Of a DNA stretch of 64,000 bases, positions 1-9,393 are shown piece after piece. Both the position numbers and the translations under genes were made by a program. Position 1 is the first letter of the stretch. Every line of letters begins with the position of its first letter. The stretch is from Hymenobacter ruricola. Lineage in GTDB: Bacteria > Bacteroidota > Bacteroidia > Cytophagales > Hymenobacteraceae. The notes beneath the pieces were generated by a model. It saw only the letters and a list, made by a program, of their open reading frames with translations, made no database searches and had not been told where the DNA came from. The DNA lies in NCBI RefSeq assembly GCF_015694525.1, contig NZ_JADQDM010000017.1:43232-107231 (forward strand). The letters are read 5' to 3'.

Positions 1-2
1 GT

Positions 3-2093
3 GGGGCCAACGGGGACTATTCCACCAGCGAGAACCTGACCACGGTGCTCACCCCCGCCACCGCGGGGGCTAAGGTGGTGCTCACGTTCACCACGTTCGA
101 CACGGAAAGCACCTACGATTTTCTGCGCATCTACGACGGGCCCACGGCTTCGGCGCCCCTGCTGGGCGAATTCACCGGCACCGACAGCCCCGGCACTGTT
201 AACGCCTCGGCGGCTAATACCAGCGGCCAGCTTACGCTGGTTTTCACTTCCGACGGGTCCGTAGAATACGCGGGCTTCGCGGCCACGGTGGCTTGCGCCG
301 CCTCGGTGCCCGGCATCACCAGCTTCGCGCCGGCCAGCGGCCTGCCCGGCACCAGCGTGGTCATCACGGGCTCGGGCTTCACCGGCACCACGGATGTTAC
401 CTTCAACAACGTGCCGGCCACCAGCTTCGTCGTTAATTCGAACACGCAGATAACGGCCGTGGTGCCTGTGGGCGCCACCACGGGCCGCGTTCGGGTACAG
501 AACACGGCGCTGGCCACCAGCGCCACGAACTTCACCGTGCCGGCCCCCACCGTGACCAGCTTTACGCCCACTTCCGGTACGGGCGGCACGGTGGTGACGG
601 TGACGGGCACGGGCTTTACCGGCGCCACTGCCGTCACCATGGGGGGCACGGGCGGCACCGCCGTCAGCAATTTCACAGTGGTTTCGGCCACTCAGCTGAC
701 GTTGACGGTGCCGAACAACGCCCTGAGCGGTTCGATTTGCGTGACCACGCCGGCCGGCTCTTCCTGCTCTTCGGCTTCGTTCAACACGGGCACCGCCGCC
801 TACATCATCGGTACCAACCAAACGACCTGCTCCGGCGTCATCTTCGACTCGGGCGGGCCCGGCGGGCAATACGGCAACAACGAAAACCGCACCACGGTGC
901 TCACGCCGGCCACGAGCGCGGGCAAGGTCTCGCTCAACTTCACCGCGTTCAACACAGAACCCAATTACGACTTTCTGCGCATCTACGACGGGCCGACGGC
1001 TTCGGCGCCGCTGCTGGGCACTTACAACGGCGCCGGTTCGCCCGGCATCGTGAGTGCTTCGGCCAGCAACCCCACCGGCCAGCTCACCCTGGTTTTCACT
1101 TCCGACGGCTCGGGACTCCGCGACGGGTTTGCCGCCGAAATTTCCTGCCTGACCTGCTTCCCGGTGACCAACCTGGCCGTGGCGAACGTGACCACCAACT
1201 CGGCCGTGGTGAGCTTCACGCCGGGGTTGGGCAACACCAGCTACGTGGTGACCTACACGCCCGCCGGCGGCGCCGCCCAAAGCCGCACCGTGACGGCCTC
1301 CCCCGTTACCCTGACCGGCCTGATACCGGGCCCCACCTACACCGTGAGCGTGCAGCCGGTGTGCGCAGCGGGGCCGGGGGGCTCGCCCGCCCTCTCCACT
1401 GAGGCCACCTTTACGACGGTGCTGCCCAACAACGAACCTTGCGCGGCTCTGCCACTCGGGGCCACGGCCCTCACCGTGTCCAACGTTGGCGCCTCCACCA
1501 GCATCCAAAACGGCATCAACACCCCGGCCTGCGGTGGCGGGGCCTTGCCCAAGGACGTGTGGTTCACTTTCCGGGCCAGCGCCACGTCGTCGACGCTGAC
1601 GCTGACGGGCAACGCGGCCAGCACGGTGCGCGTGTTCACCAGCCCCAGCTGCTCGGCCGGTCCTTTCCAGGAATTGTTCTGCCGGACCAGCGGCACCAAC
1701 AACACGGGCCTGAGCTCGGTGACGGTGCCCGGCCTCACGGCCGGCACGCAGTACTACGTGGCCGTGAATGGCTACGGCAGTTCCGACACCCCGGGCATCT
1801 TCACCATTGTGGCATCCAACGTACTGGCTGCCAAAGCCCAGGCTGACACCGAAGCCCTGGTGGTATACCCCAACCCAAGCCACACCGGCCAGCTCACGCT
1901 CAAGCTTGGCGGCGCGCACGGCGCAGGGCAAGCCACGCTGCTCAACGCCCTGGGCCAGGCCGTGCTGACCCAGACCCTGGCCAATGCCGGCGCCGAGCAC
2001 ACCCTGCTCACGGCCAAGCTGGCCCCCGGCCTCTACACCCTGCGCGTGGCCGCCGATGGCCAGGTGCTTACCCGCAAAGTGGTGCTGGAATAA
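3..2093 (+). CDS. Secreted CUB / IPT / fibronectin III protein with T9SS sorting domain (5' end outside window)
   Basis: The reading frame is open to the left edge (G-A-N-G-D-Y-S... continues upstream of the first GTG), so the N-terminus and signal peptide are missing. Visible order, numbered from the in-frame GTG at base 45: a CUB-like domain (about residues 1-85, YDFLRIYDGP), two IPT/TIG Ig-like domains (about 88-250), a second CUB-like domain (about 255-360, again YDFLRIYDGP), a fibronectin III-like segment (about 370-450), a segment resembling bacterial pre-peptidase domains (about 455-590), and a C-terminal T9SS type A sorting domain (YPNPSHTGQLTLKL, ending LTRKVVLE). The protein is expected to be exported by the Sec system, moved over the outer membrane by T9SS and anchored at or released from the surface. 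No catalytic domain is visible; it may be an adhesin, or the enzyme domain may lie in the missing N-terminal part. Confidence 0.85.
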   Translation, partial: GANGDYSTSENLTTVLTPATAGAKVVLTFTTFDTESTYDFLRIYDGPTASAPLLGEFTGTDSPGTVNASAANTSGQLTLVFTSDGSVEYAGFAATVACAASVPGITSFAPASGLPGTSVVITGSGFTGTTDVTFNNVPATSFVVNSNTQITAVVPVGATTGRVRVQNTALATSATNFTVPAPTVTSFTPTSGTGGTVVTVTGTGFTGATAVTMGGTGGTAVSNFTVVSATQLTLTVPNNALSGSICVTTPAGSSCSSASFNTGTAAYIIGTNQTTCSGVIFDSGGPGGQYGNNENRTTVLTPATSAGKVSLNFTAFNTEPNYDFLRIYDGPTASAPLLGTYNGAGSPGIVSASASNPTGQLTLVFTSDGSGLRDGFAAEISCLTCFPVTNLAVANVTTNSAVVSFTPGLGNTSYVVTYTPAGGAAQSRTVTASPVTLTGLIPGPTYTVSVQPVCAAGPGGSPALSTEATFTTVLPNNEPCAALPLGATALTVSNVGASTSIQNGINTPACGGGALPKDVWFTFRASATSSTLTLTGNAASTVRVFTSPSCSAGPFQELFCRTSGTNNTGLSSVTVPGLTAGTQYYVAVNGYGSSDTPGIFTIVASNVLAAKAQADTEALVVYPNPSHTGQLTLKLGGAHGAGQATLLNALGQAVLTQTLANAGAEHTLLTAKLAPGLYTLRVAADGQVLTRKVVLE

Positions 2094-2114
2094 GCTCACT
2101 GCCTTCTTCACAAC

Positions 2115-2147
2115 AAAAAAGCCCCGGCAAGTGCCGGGGCTTTTTTT
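2115..2147. terminator. Bidirectional intrinsic terminator
   Basis: A GCCCCGGC / GCCGGGGC stem with a short loop is flanked by six A on the left and seven T on the right. It lies between two convergent genes and can serve both. Confidence 0.9.
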
Positions 2148-2167
2148 GGGCTGTTGGTTTTGGCGGG

Positions 2168-3574
2168 CTATTCCACCACCAGCTTGCGGGTGGCGCGGCC
2201 GCCGGGCCCTTCGGCCTGCACCCAGTAGGTGCCGGCGGGCAGCGAGCTTACGTCGAGCACGGCCGTGGCGCTGGCCGGCCGGAACTCGCGCACCGGCCGG
2301 CCCAGCACGTCCTGCAAGGTGAGGCGGGCCACGAGGGCCGGCAGCTGCACCGTGGCCGTGCCCTGGGCGGGATTGGGGAAAACCTCAAAGGCGAAGCTCG
2401 CCACCCCGGCGCGGACCGCCGAGACAAACGAGCGATTTTCGAGCACGATGATGCGGTCGTCGGTGGGGTCCGGGGTGCCACCCAGCTGGCCGCGCAGGTT
2501 GCTGGTGCCCACGTACACTTTGCCGTCCGGCGACACACAGATGGCCCGCAGGCGGCCAAAAGCGCCCGTCAGGTAGTCGGCGCGGGAGGTGATGGCCGTG
2601 CCCGCGGCATCGAGGGGCAGCTGCAGCAGCTGCTGGCCCTTCAGCGCGGCCAGCAGCAGGCTGCCGCGCCAGCCGGGAATGGCCGGGTGGTCGTAGTAGG
2701 CGAGGCCGCTGGGCGCGATGGTGGGCGTCCAGGTGTAGAGGGGTTCGCGCACGTTGTTGGCGGTGCAGAAGGCGGCTTCGGCGGGCAGGTTGCAGAAGCC
2801 TTCCACGTCGGGCCAGCCGTAGTTGCGGCCGGCCTCAATCTTGTTGATTTCGTCGTCGTTGTTGGGGCCGTGCTCGGAGCTGTAGAGGCGGCCGTTGGGC
2901 AGGCGCACCAGGCCCTGCGGGTTGCGGTGGCCCGAAGTATACACCAGGCTGTTGGGGGTGGGGTTGTCGGCCGGCACGGTCCCGTCGAGGTTCATGCGCA
3001 GAATCTTGCCGTTGACAGCCGCCTGGTTTTGGGCCAGCGAGGACTGCGAGGCGTCGCCGGTGCTTACCAGCAGCGTCAGGTCGGGCAGGATGAGCAGGCG
3101 CGAGCCGCTGTGGGTGTTAAAGGCGGTGATGTTGGCGAGCAGCACCGCGGGCGCGCTCAGCGTGTTGGCTGCCGCCGAGTAGGTGTAGCGCACCACCTTT
3201 TCCTTCAGCACCCCGGCGTCGGTGTAGTTGTACACCACATATACGTAGGGCGAGGTGGAAAACTGCGGGTGCAGCGCCATGCCCAGCAGGCCGCTTTCGC
3301 CCACCGCCGTTACGTCGGGCAGGGTGAGCAGCGGCAGCACCTGCCCCGTGGCCGGGTTGATGCGGCTGATGCGGCCGTAGCGCTCGGTGGCCCACAGGAA
3401 ATTATCGGGGCCCCACACCAGCTCCCATACCACGTCGAGGTTGGAAACCAGGGCCGAAGCGGTGACGGTGGTGGGGCCCACCGCAAACGTGCTGAGCACG
3501 GGCCCCTGGGCCGAAGCGGCCAGGGGCAAGGCACCGGCGCAGGCGGCCAGCAAAGCAAGGCGTAGAAATTTCAT
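2168..3574 (-). CDS. Secreted PQQ-dependent sugar dehydrogenase (glucose/sorbosone dehydrogenase family) with T9SS domain
   Basis: 468 residues from the ATG of MKFLRLALL; an in-frame ATG four codons upstream is less likely because the signal peptide (to about residue 22, ending AASAQ) fits the shorter start. The body is a six-bladed beta-propeller of the soluble aldose sugar dehydrogenase type. Family hallmarks are visible: ESGLLGMALHP, HSGSRLLILPD followed by STGD, GHRNPQGL, and EHGPNNDDEINKI with NYGWP. Such enzymes oxidise aldoses with PQQ as cofactor and Ca2+; the exact sugar cannot be told from sequence. The last 80 or so residues are a T9SS sorting domain (FEVFPNPAQG...RKLVVE), so the enzyme is probably placed outside the cell. 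It stands alone between two convergent or divergent neighbours. Confidence 0.88.
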   Translation of the reverse strand: MKFLRLALLAACAGALPLAASAQGPVLSTFAVGPTTVTASALVSNLDVVWELVWGPDNFLWATERYGRISRINPATGQVLPLLTLPDVTAVGESGLLGMALHPQFSTSPYVYVVYNYTDAGVLKEKVVRYTYSAAANTLSAPAVLLANITAFNTHSGSRLLILPDLTLLVSTGDASQSSLAQNQAAVNGKILRMNLDGTVPADNPTPNSLVYTSGHRNPQGLVRLPNGRLYSSEHGPNNDDEINKIEAGRNYGWPDVEGFCNLPAEAAFCTANNVREPLYTWTPTIAPSGLAYYDHPAIPGWRGSLLLAALKGQQLLQLPLDAAGTAITSRADYLTGAFGRLRAICVSPDGKVYVGTSNLRGQLGGTPDPTDDRIIVLENRSFVSAVRAGVASFAFEVFPNPAQGTATVQLPALVARLTLQDVLGRPVREFRPASATAVLDVSSLPAGTYWVQAEGPGGRATRKLVVE

Positions 3575-3714
3575 AGCGTTTGACAATTACGTGAAAGGGA
3601 AATGATTACGGGTTTGGCTGAGTGACTAACGCAGCGCGCGTCGTTTCGGATGCCGCGCCGGGCCGCCCGGCGCGGTTTTGTAGCTTGCGGCCGCATTCTT
3701 CGCCCCCCGAGCCC

Positions 3715-4167
3715 ATGCCCGAATTTAGCCCCCACACCCGCCCCGATGGCTACTCCCTCAGCACCGACCCGGCCCGACTCGACGTGGCGGCCATCCACCG
3801 CTGGCTGAGCGAGGAGTCGTACTGGGCCCGGCACATTCCGCGCGCCACCGTGGCGCGGGCCATTGCCCATTCCCTCAATTTCGGCCTGTACGCGCCCGAC
3901 GGTGCCCAGGCCGGCTTTTGCCGCGTGGTGACGGACAGGGCCACGTTTGCCTGGCTCTGCGACGTGTTTGTGCTGCCCGCGCACCGCGGCCGGGGCCTCT
4001 CCAAGTGGCTGGTGCAGCAGGTGCTGGCCCACCCCGACCTGCAACACCTGCGCCGCCACCTGCTCGCCACCCACGACGCGCACACGCTGTACCAGCGCTT
4101 CGGCTACCAGCCCCTGGACCGGCCCGAGCGGTGGCTCGAAATCAAGCAGGAGAACCCCTATGGATGA
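3715..4167 (+). CDS. GNAT-family N-acetyltransferase
   Basis: 150 residues from the ATG of MPEFSPHTR. The frame runs upstream to 3622, but the shorter start gives the usual GNAT length. The acetyl-CoA binding motif A is visible as VLPAHRGRGLSKWLVQ (about residues 86-101), preceded by a beta strand (FAWLCDVFV) and followed by the motif B strand/helix LLATHDAHTLYQRFGYQ. It transfers an acetyl group from acetyl-CoA to an unknown amine substrate in the cytoplasm. Homologous short GNATs are often annotated only by superfamily. It is monocistronic; the next 600 bases downstream hold no convincing gene. Confidence 0.85.
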   Translation: MPEFSPHTRPDGYSLSTDPARLDVAAIHRWLSEESYWARHIPRATVARAIAHSLNFGLYAPDGAQAGFCRVVTDRATFAWLCDVFVLPAHRGRGLSKWLVQQVLAHPDLQHLRRHLLATHDAHTLYQRFGYQPLDRPERWLEIKQENPYG

Positions 4168-4804
4168 GCCGGAGAACAAAAAGCATGATTATTAAAATCG
4201 CCGTTTTGGTGAACGCGCGGTTCCTTGCACCCTCTTCCGCATGCCAGCGGGTTTGCCAGCTCCGCCCGCGAGAGCGGTTTGGTGGAGCCAGGCAGGTTCA
4301 CACTAAAACAATTGCGACAAACTGGTGCTAAAAATGAAGCTGGACGCGGCAAAAGACCGAATAGTATTATAATTAAACCACTCATTATCAGATGCTGAAT
4401 GAAATGTTTATCTTCTGAACGAGTGCTGTTAAAAATGAGATAGCGCTTAGGCGCTTAAGCGGGGACATTTGTAAAGCGCACCGGGTAGCAAGGCGATGCA
4501 CAAGTCTGGTTTCTACTGGGACGCCTTCTTCTCCGAAAATCCCCATTGGTGAAGAAACTACCATACTTTTTGCTGCTGAGCTGGCCAGCCCTGGGCGCGG
4601 CCGCCAGCCAGCCCATTTTGCCTTTCTTACCGGGCCCCGAATGAGTCAGGATACGGCCTCACAGTGTCCCTTCCGGAAGTCGAATTCAGTACTTCTGCGT
4701 GGGGCAGCAGGTCAAGGAATCCGCCAGCAGCGCTGAAGGATTTGTCCAGCAATTATTCCTTCCTGACGACTGGCAAACACAAGATTGCCAGCCACGCATC
4801 TACC
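4168..4804. other. Gene-poor, relatively AT-rich intergenic stretch
   Basis: This stretch separates the GNAT gene from the broken heparinase gene. Around 4340-4450 the sequence is clearly more AT-rich than the surrounding genome. I see no RNA gene. The only coding-like trace is the short ORF at 4549-4644, listed separately. The composition and the damaged gene downstream suggest an eroded or recently acquired region. Confidence 0.6.
4549..4644 (+). pseudogene. Possible signal-peptide remnant of a lost secreted protein
   Basis: A GTG-started 31-codon frame reads VKKLPYFLLLSWPALGAA, then a short tail, then TGA. It has a positive N-terminus, a hydrophobic core and an AxA-like end, as in a Sec signal peptide, but stops right after it. 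It may be the 5' stub of a deleted exported protein, or chance. No longer frame continues it. Confidence 0.25.
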
Positions 4805-7057
4805 ATGAGCCCATATTCCTTGTTGTCTCTCCTGCTTCTGCTTGCCCGCCGCACACTTGCGCCGCGCCGCACCTGGTTAGCAGGAGGACTCTTACAGCTT
4901 TGCTTGGTGGGAATGGTGCCTGCCAAAAACCTAAGCACCCCATCCGCGGCGTTCCCGCGCCCACATCCCTACCTGCTGACCACCCCGGCCCGCATCCGGC
5001 AATTGCGCCAAGCCATTCTCACTCCCTCCTGGCAGGCGCGTAGCTGGCAGCGGCTGAAAAGCTGGGCCGACCAATTGCTGACGGAGGACCTCACGCTCCC
5101 GTCCCGCGCGGGCAACTGGGAGCACTACTACATCGATTCGCTTTCCGGCGTCGCCCTCGCCCGGGGCAAGCAAGTGGGCGACTGGCAATGAGAGCATTAC
5201 AACTCCCAAACGGGGCAGGTGTTTCGCGGCACGCCCACCGTTGCCGCCCGGGATTACGATGGCGTCATTATCGGCACCGTGCACGACATTTGGGCAGTGG
5301 GGGTGGTCCAGCTCGGCTTGGCCTATCAACTCAGCCAGGACGAGCGCTACGCCCTCAAGGCCCGGCAGATTCTGCTGGCGTATGCCGAGCTGTACCCGCG
5401 GCTGCCGCTGGTCAACAAATCACGGGGCCGGGACCCCAAAGACGTCAGTTTTGGCAAAATCCACGACGAGACGCTGTACGACGCGCTTTGGCTGATTGAC
5501 ATGGCGCAGGGCGCGGATTTAATCTGGCCCCGGCTCTCCCAGCAGGACAGGCGGCGGCTGCAAACGCGCCTTTTCTTGCCCGCCGCGCACCAAGTGGCCC
5601 AGCCCGTTCAGCCCGGCCTCAACATCGTGTGCTGGGAAAAAGCCGCCGTCGGCATGGTGGGGCTGTTGCTGCACGACCAGCCCTTAGTTACGCAAGCGCT
5701 GGCCGATTCCGCCCACGGCTATGCCTACCAGGTGCGGCACAATATTACGGCGGAGGGCTTCTGGGCCGAGCGGGCGACGGGCTACCAGTTCTACACGGCC
5801 CAGGCCCTCATCACCCTCGGCCAGGACGCGACCAACGCCGGCGTTGCCGTGGACCTTGCCCCTTTGAAAAAGCTGCTGGATGCCCCGCTGCAACTGGTGA
5901 ATGCGGAGTTCGTCATCCCGGGTTTTAACAATTCGCACCCCGCCCACGTGCTTGAGCTGGAATACCTCTACGAGTGGGCGTACGCGCAGTTCCACGACCC
6001 GGCCTATGCCGCGATTATGCGCCGGCCCACCCGCGGCCATACCCCCAGCCGTGGCCCCTTTTTCCTGGATTGGGCCCTGCTCTACGGGGAGCCCGCGATT
6101 CCGCCCATGACGCCGCGCCCCATCCGAAGCGTCAATTTTCCCGTCCTGGGCCTGCTGGCCAAAGGCAGTGGCCGAAGCAACACCTTGTTGTACCTGAAGT
6201 ACACGCCCGTTGCGGGCGGGCATTCGCACCAGGAGCAGCTCAGCTTCGTGCTCGTGAAGGGCGGCGAAATGATTGCCGTTGACCCCGGCGTGAACACCTA
6301 CGCCGACCCGGCCCACCTCCGCTGGTACAAAAGCACGGCGGCCCACAACACCCTGCTGCTGGACGAGGCCCCCCAGCAAAACTCCACGGCCCGGTGCCTG
6401 GCCTTCGGCAAAACCGCCGGGGTAGACTACCTGACCATGGACACCCGCACCGCCTACGATTCCGTTCGCCTGATTCGCACGGCCGCCCTGTTGAGCGAGA
6501 ACCTGGTGCTCCTGGTGGACCAAGCCCAAATGCAGCCGCCGCGCAAGCGGCTGGCCATAGCCTACCACCAGGCTGGCCACTGGCTGGATTCGCTGCCCGG
6601 GGAGCCGTGGGCCAGTCGCCGCGGGGGCTTCCCCTACCTGCGCCACCCGCGCGTTGCGCACCAGCAGCGCGCCGTGTCGCTGGCCAGCCGCCTGCCCTCC
6701 GGGCGGCTGGTGCGGGTGAGCCTCGACGACAGCACGCCGACCGACGTGATTACCGCCAGCGACCCGGCCGTGACCAACGGGGAAGTGTCCTCGGTTTTCT
6801 TTCAGCGCCCCGTGGCCCCGGCCATGGCCGCGGCCTGGTGCATCGCATTAGACGGGCAGCGCGTCGACTTGGAGGTGGAAGACGTTTCTCCCCCCCAGCG
6901 TGCTCCCCGTGCCGCGCCAGTGCTGCGCATCAAGGTGCACACGGCGCAGGGGCAGCGCTGGGAAGTAATGGTTAACGCGGACCAGCAGCCAACCTCCTCA
7001 GGAAACAGCTCACCGCTGCAAGTCCAAGCCTTAACCGACTCTAAAACAACAAATTGA
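4805..7057 (+). pseudogene. Heparinase II/III-like polysaccharide lyase, interrupted by an in-frame TGA
   Basis: One continuous frame of 750 codons from the ATG at 4805 is broken only at codon 129, where TGA (5189-5191) falls between GDWQ and EHYNSQTG. Upstream: hydrophobic N-terminal segment (about 1-40), then the typical start of the helical lyase domain (HPYLLTTPARIRQL). Downstream: alpha/alpha-toroid part (FGKIHDETLYDALWLIDMAQ; EKAAVGMVGLLL), then the heparinase II/III beta-sandwich (about residues 440-600) with GGHSHQEQLSFVL, VDPGVNTYAD and AAHNTLLLDE. The family cleaves uronic-acid polysaccharides by beta-elimination. A single G-to-A change from TGG (Trp) would restore it. Whether this is a true null allele, a sequencing error or a readthrough site cannot be settled here. 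Re-initiation at 5219 would lack the signal and the start of the toroid. Confidence 0.8.
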
Positions 7058-7146
7058 AATTTTCAGACTTTTTTGTAGTATGGATTCATCGTAGCCTAAC
7101 TGCTTGCCGTTCGCGCCTGTCTTCCTCCGGTACTTTTCCCTTTCCC

Positions 7147-8565
7147 ATGAATTTTCGCTACCCTTTGCTGTCACTGCTGGCTTTAAGCAGTTCGCTGGCC
7201 CACGCCCAACAGGCCGCTCTTCCTTCCGCTCGGGTGGAGGCCCTACCTCCGCCCTTGCATCCTGAGCCTGCCCCGCGCCTCAACACCTCTTTTGAAGAGG
7301 CGTCAGAGCCCGCCATCAGCGGGTCGCGCCTGCAACCCGTGCGCGACCCTCGCTACGCCCGTACCGGAACGAGTTCGCTGCTCATGGTTGGTGGAGCCGC
7401 CCGGGCGTACTTCTCGCTTTCCCGGCTAATGCCGGCCCAAGCGGGCCAGCCCCTTACGGCAAGCCTCTACGTCAGCTATCCCGCCCAGCCCCGCGCGGCC
7501 GCGCATCTGGTGCAAGCGGCCAGCCTGGCCGCAGCGGCTTATGGGCAAAGCCCGGCCCTGGCGCCGCTTCCGGCAGAGCAGCCCGGCCGGGCCACGAAGC
7601 GCCTGTTTCCTTATCTGGGGCTGGGGGTGTCATTCACGCCCTGCTTCCGGCCTTCGCGGCGCGCTGTTCCCCAGGCGTACCTGAGCTATTCGGTTTACAA
7701 CGCCGACACCGTTTTGGTGGCCTCCGGCAGTAGCGCCGTGAACCGTTCGGCCCGCGACGACTGGCAGCACCTTGCGTGCACCTGGACCATGCCCGTGGAT
7801 GGCTTTGTCCAGCTCGCCTTCGTTAATGAAAGCCCCCGGCCCGTTCGGGTGGACGACCTTTCCCTGCTCGTTGCGGCGCCCTCCCCTGTTGGGGCAGACT
7901 CCCCTGCCGACCCCAACCGCAAACGTGGAGGGTCGATTGCCAACAATTCGGAATCAAATCTGGATGGCGGCTGCCTCGGCGAAGTCGTCGTGGGCTCCCC
8001 GCCCTTCTGCGAGGTCTATCCCGAGCAATGCCCGCCCCCGCCCCCACCGGACGAACCCGACCACAACGGCCCGCCCGAACCCAACCCTAACGACCCACCA
8101 GACACCACCGACCCGGACTCCAATCCAGGGGTGGGTGCGGGTCCGTCGGAGTGCAGCGTTTGCAAAGATGCTTGCAAAACGGCTTATGCCAGGGCCGAAG
8201 TGGCGTATGCGCGAGCGATAGCTGCCGCCAATTCGGACCGTACGGTCGCGGCCACGGCTTTGCTGGCAGAGATAGGTGCTTGCGCAGGAGCGGCCGGTGG
8301 ATTAGTGCTCAAAGTCTCGGCCGAAGGCCTGATAGTGATTGTCATTCCTGTCATCGGAGAGGTGGTGGAAACCGGTGCGGTGGCAATAGCGGTTTTAACC
8401 GGGCTGGGCGTTTTCGCCACTTGCGGTACGGTTGCAACCCTCGTCTACTTAAACACTATCGACCATATTGATGCCGACGTCGCGGCGGCCGAAGCCTCCC
8501 ATGCACAAGCGTACGCGGACTATCTGTCCAATACGATAGGCTGTGGAAGCTGTCCCACCCCATGA
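7147..8565 (+). CDS. Secreted orphan RHS-associated protein with proline-rich linker and hydrophobic glycine-rich C-terminal domain
   Basis: 472 residues from MNFRYPLLSLLAL (signal peptide to AHAQ). Residues about 35-240 resemble the jelly-roll segment that precedes the core in Bacteroidota RHS-repeat proteins (NTSFEE; YARTGTSSL; PQAYLSYSVYNADTVLVASG; DDWQHLACTW; DGFVQLAFVNES; VRVDDLSLLV). There is no YD-repeat core or T9SS domain. A low-complexity linker of Pro, Asp, Glu and Asn (about 295-335) leads to a C-terminal domain with a Cys cluster (ECSVCKDAC), an Ala-rich helix and two long hydrophobic Gly/Val-rich segments, then CGSC near the end. The layout (conserved head, linker, variable tail) is that of polymorphic effectors, but no known toxin fold is recognisable. 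It directly follows the broken lyase and precedes a small membrane protein. Confidence 0.6.
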   Translation: MNFRYPLLSLLALSSSLAHAQQAALPSARVEALPPPLHPEPAPRLNTSFEEASEPAISGSRLQPVRDPRYARTGTSSLLMVGGAARAYFSLSRLMPAQAGQPLTASLYVSYPAQPRAAAHLVQAASLAAAAYGQSPALAPLPAEQPGRATKRLFPYLGLGVSFTPCFRPSRRAVPQAYLSYSVYNADTVLVASGSSAVNRSARDDWQHLACTWTMPVDGFVQLAFVNESPRPVRVDDLSLLVAAPSPVGADSPADPNRKRGGSIANNSESNLDGGCLGEVVVGSPPFCEVYPEQCPPPPPPDEPDHNGPPEPNPNDPPDTTDPDSNPGVGAGPSECSVCKDACKTAYARAEVAYARAIAAANSDRTVAATALLAEIGACAGAAGGLVLKVSAEGLIVIVIPVIGEVVETGAVAIAVLTGLGVFATCGTVATLVYLNTIDHIDADVAAAEASHAQAYADYLSNTIGCGSCPTP

Positions 8566-8736
8566 TGGGGCACACCAGGTGGCTTCCGTTACGCCACCGC
8601 TATCAGCGGTGCCTCCTGGCCAAGTGCTGCCCGCCGGCGCATCCCTTGCCCTACCTTCAGCTTGGCAACAGTCTTCCTGGTAGCGTGCCAACCGCCTCTG
8701 CAACAAGCCAACCAAGTAACCCACTATCCCAGAAGC

Positions 8737-8964
8737 ATGAACCCTGCCCTCGATTCCCCTTCCTTCCTGGTTTTTAGTGTGCTTGCTTTCTTCACGGAAG
8801 CGGTGATTCTGCTTTACCTGCTGCACCTGGCCCCTAAAAAGAACCGCAACACCATCGCCGGAGCCTTCCTGCTGATTTTCATCTCCTCGGTTGCCCTGGT
8901 ATTCTATGTGCTCCATGGGGGCTTTTCCCATGGAGGCTTTTCCAGCGCTGCCCACAAACCGTGA
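8737..8964 (+). CDS. Small membrane protein with two predicted TM helices
   Basis: 75 residues from MNPALDSPSF. Two hydrophobic segments (about 9-29, LVFSVLAFFTEAVILLYLL, and about 40-58, AGAFLLIFISSVALVFYVL) are separated by a basic loop (PKKNRN), and the tail has a repeated HGGFSHGGFSS. A longer TTG-started version from 8662 reads VFLVACQPP, which looks like a lipobox but lacks a positive N-terminus, so I prefer the ATG. No family recognised. It lies 171 bases after the RHS-like gene on the same strand, so a partner or immunity role is possible but unproven. Confidence 0.5.
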   Translation: MNPALDSPSFLVFSVLAFFTEAVILLYLLHLAPKKNRNTIAGAFLLIFISSVALVFYVLHGGFSHGGFSSAAHKP

Positions 8965-9393
8965 AGACGGGAGGACTCAGCCCAAGAAAGGCACTCTGCG
9001 ACGGAGGAATTGTGCGGCCGGCCACGGGCTTGCGGCTGCTCCTGTGGGCAAGAGGCGTTTCGCACGGAATCGTCCTGCACAAGCTGCGACTCCGCTCCAG
9101 GGTTGTCCTGCCCACGGCGTGGTTCCCGCTAACCCTGACTGCTTGGCTTCTGGGGATGTTATTTGCTGCACAACCCACGACTGGCCTCGCCAGTAGAGTG
9201 GTCGAATTATAGACTGGATTTAGTAAAGTGCTGTAACCGGGAATCTGCAACTGTTGCACCCACCCTAGTGTCCGGATAGCGTTTAAGAAACCGGTTCACC
9301 CATCCATGTTCACGAAACTCGACTCAGCCATGCGTTTTGTGAACTCAAATTGCGCCCGAAACTACCCGTCCTCATGCGTACCAGCTAAGAGCC
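8965..9393. other. Intergenic stretch without a convincing gene
   Basis: About 430 bases between the small membrane protein and the end of the DNA glycosylase gene. A GTG-started 83-codon frame (8961-9212) exists but has no domain or clear coding signature. No terminator with a T-tract and no repeat family copy was seen. Confidence 0.5.

Noticed and set aside
5189..5191. Selenocysteine codon in the lyase
   Set aside because: The family does not use Sec at this place, no SECIS-like hairpin is evident directly after the TGA and Trp fits the context better.
5219..7057. Independent gene starting after the TGA in the lyase
   Set aside because: It begins in the middle of the toroid domain without signal peptide and is in the same frame as the upstream part; a nonsense-interrupted single gene explains it better.
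8961..9212. 83-codon ORF after the small membrane protein
   Set aside because: GTG start overlapping the previous stop region, no recognisable domain and weak composition signal; not supported as a gene.
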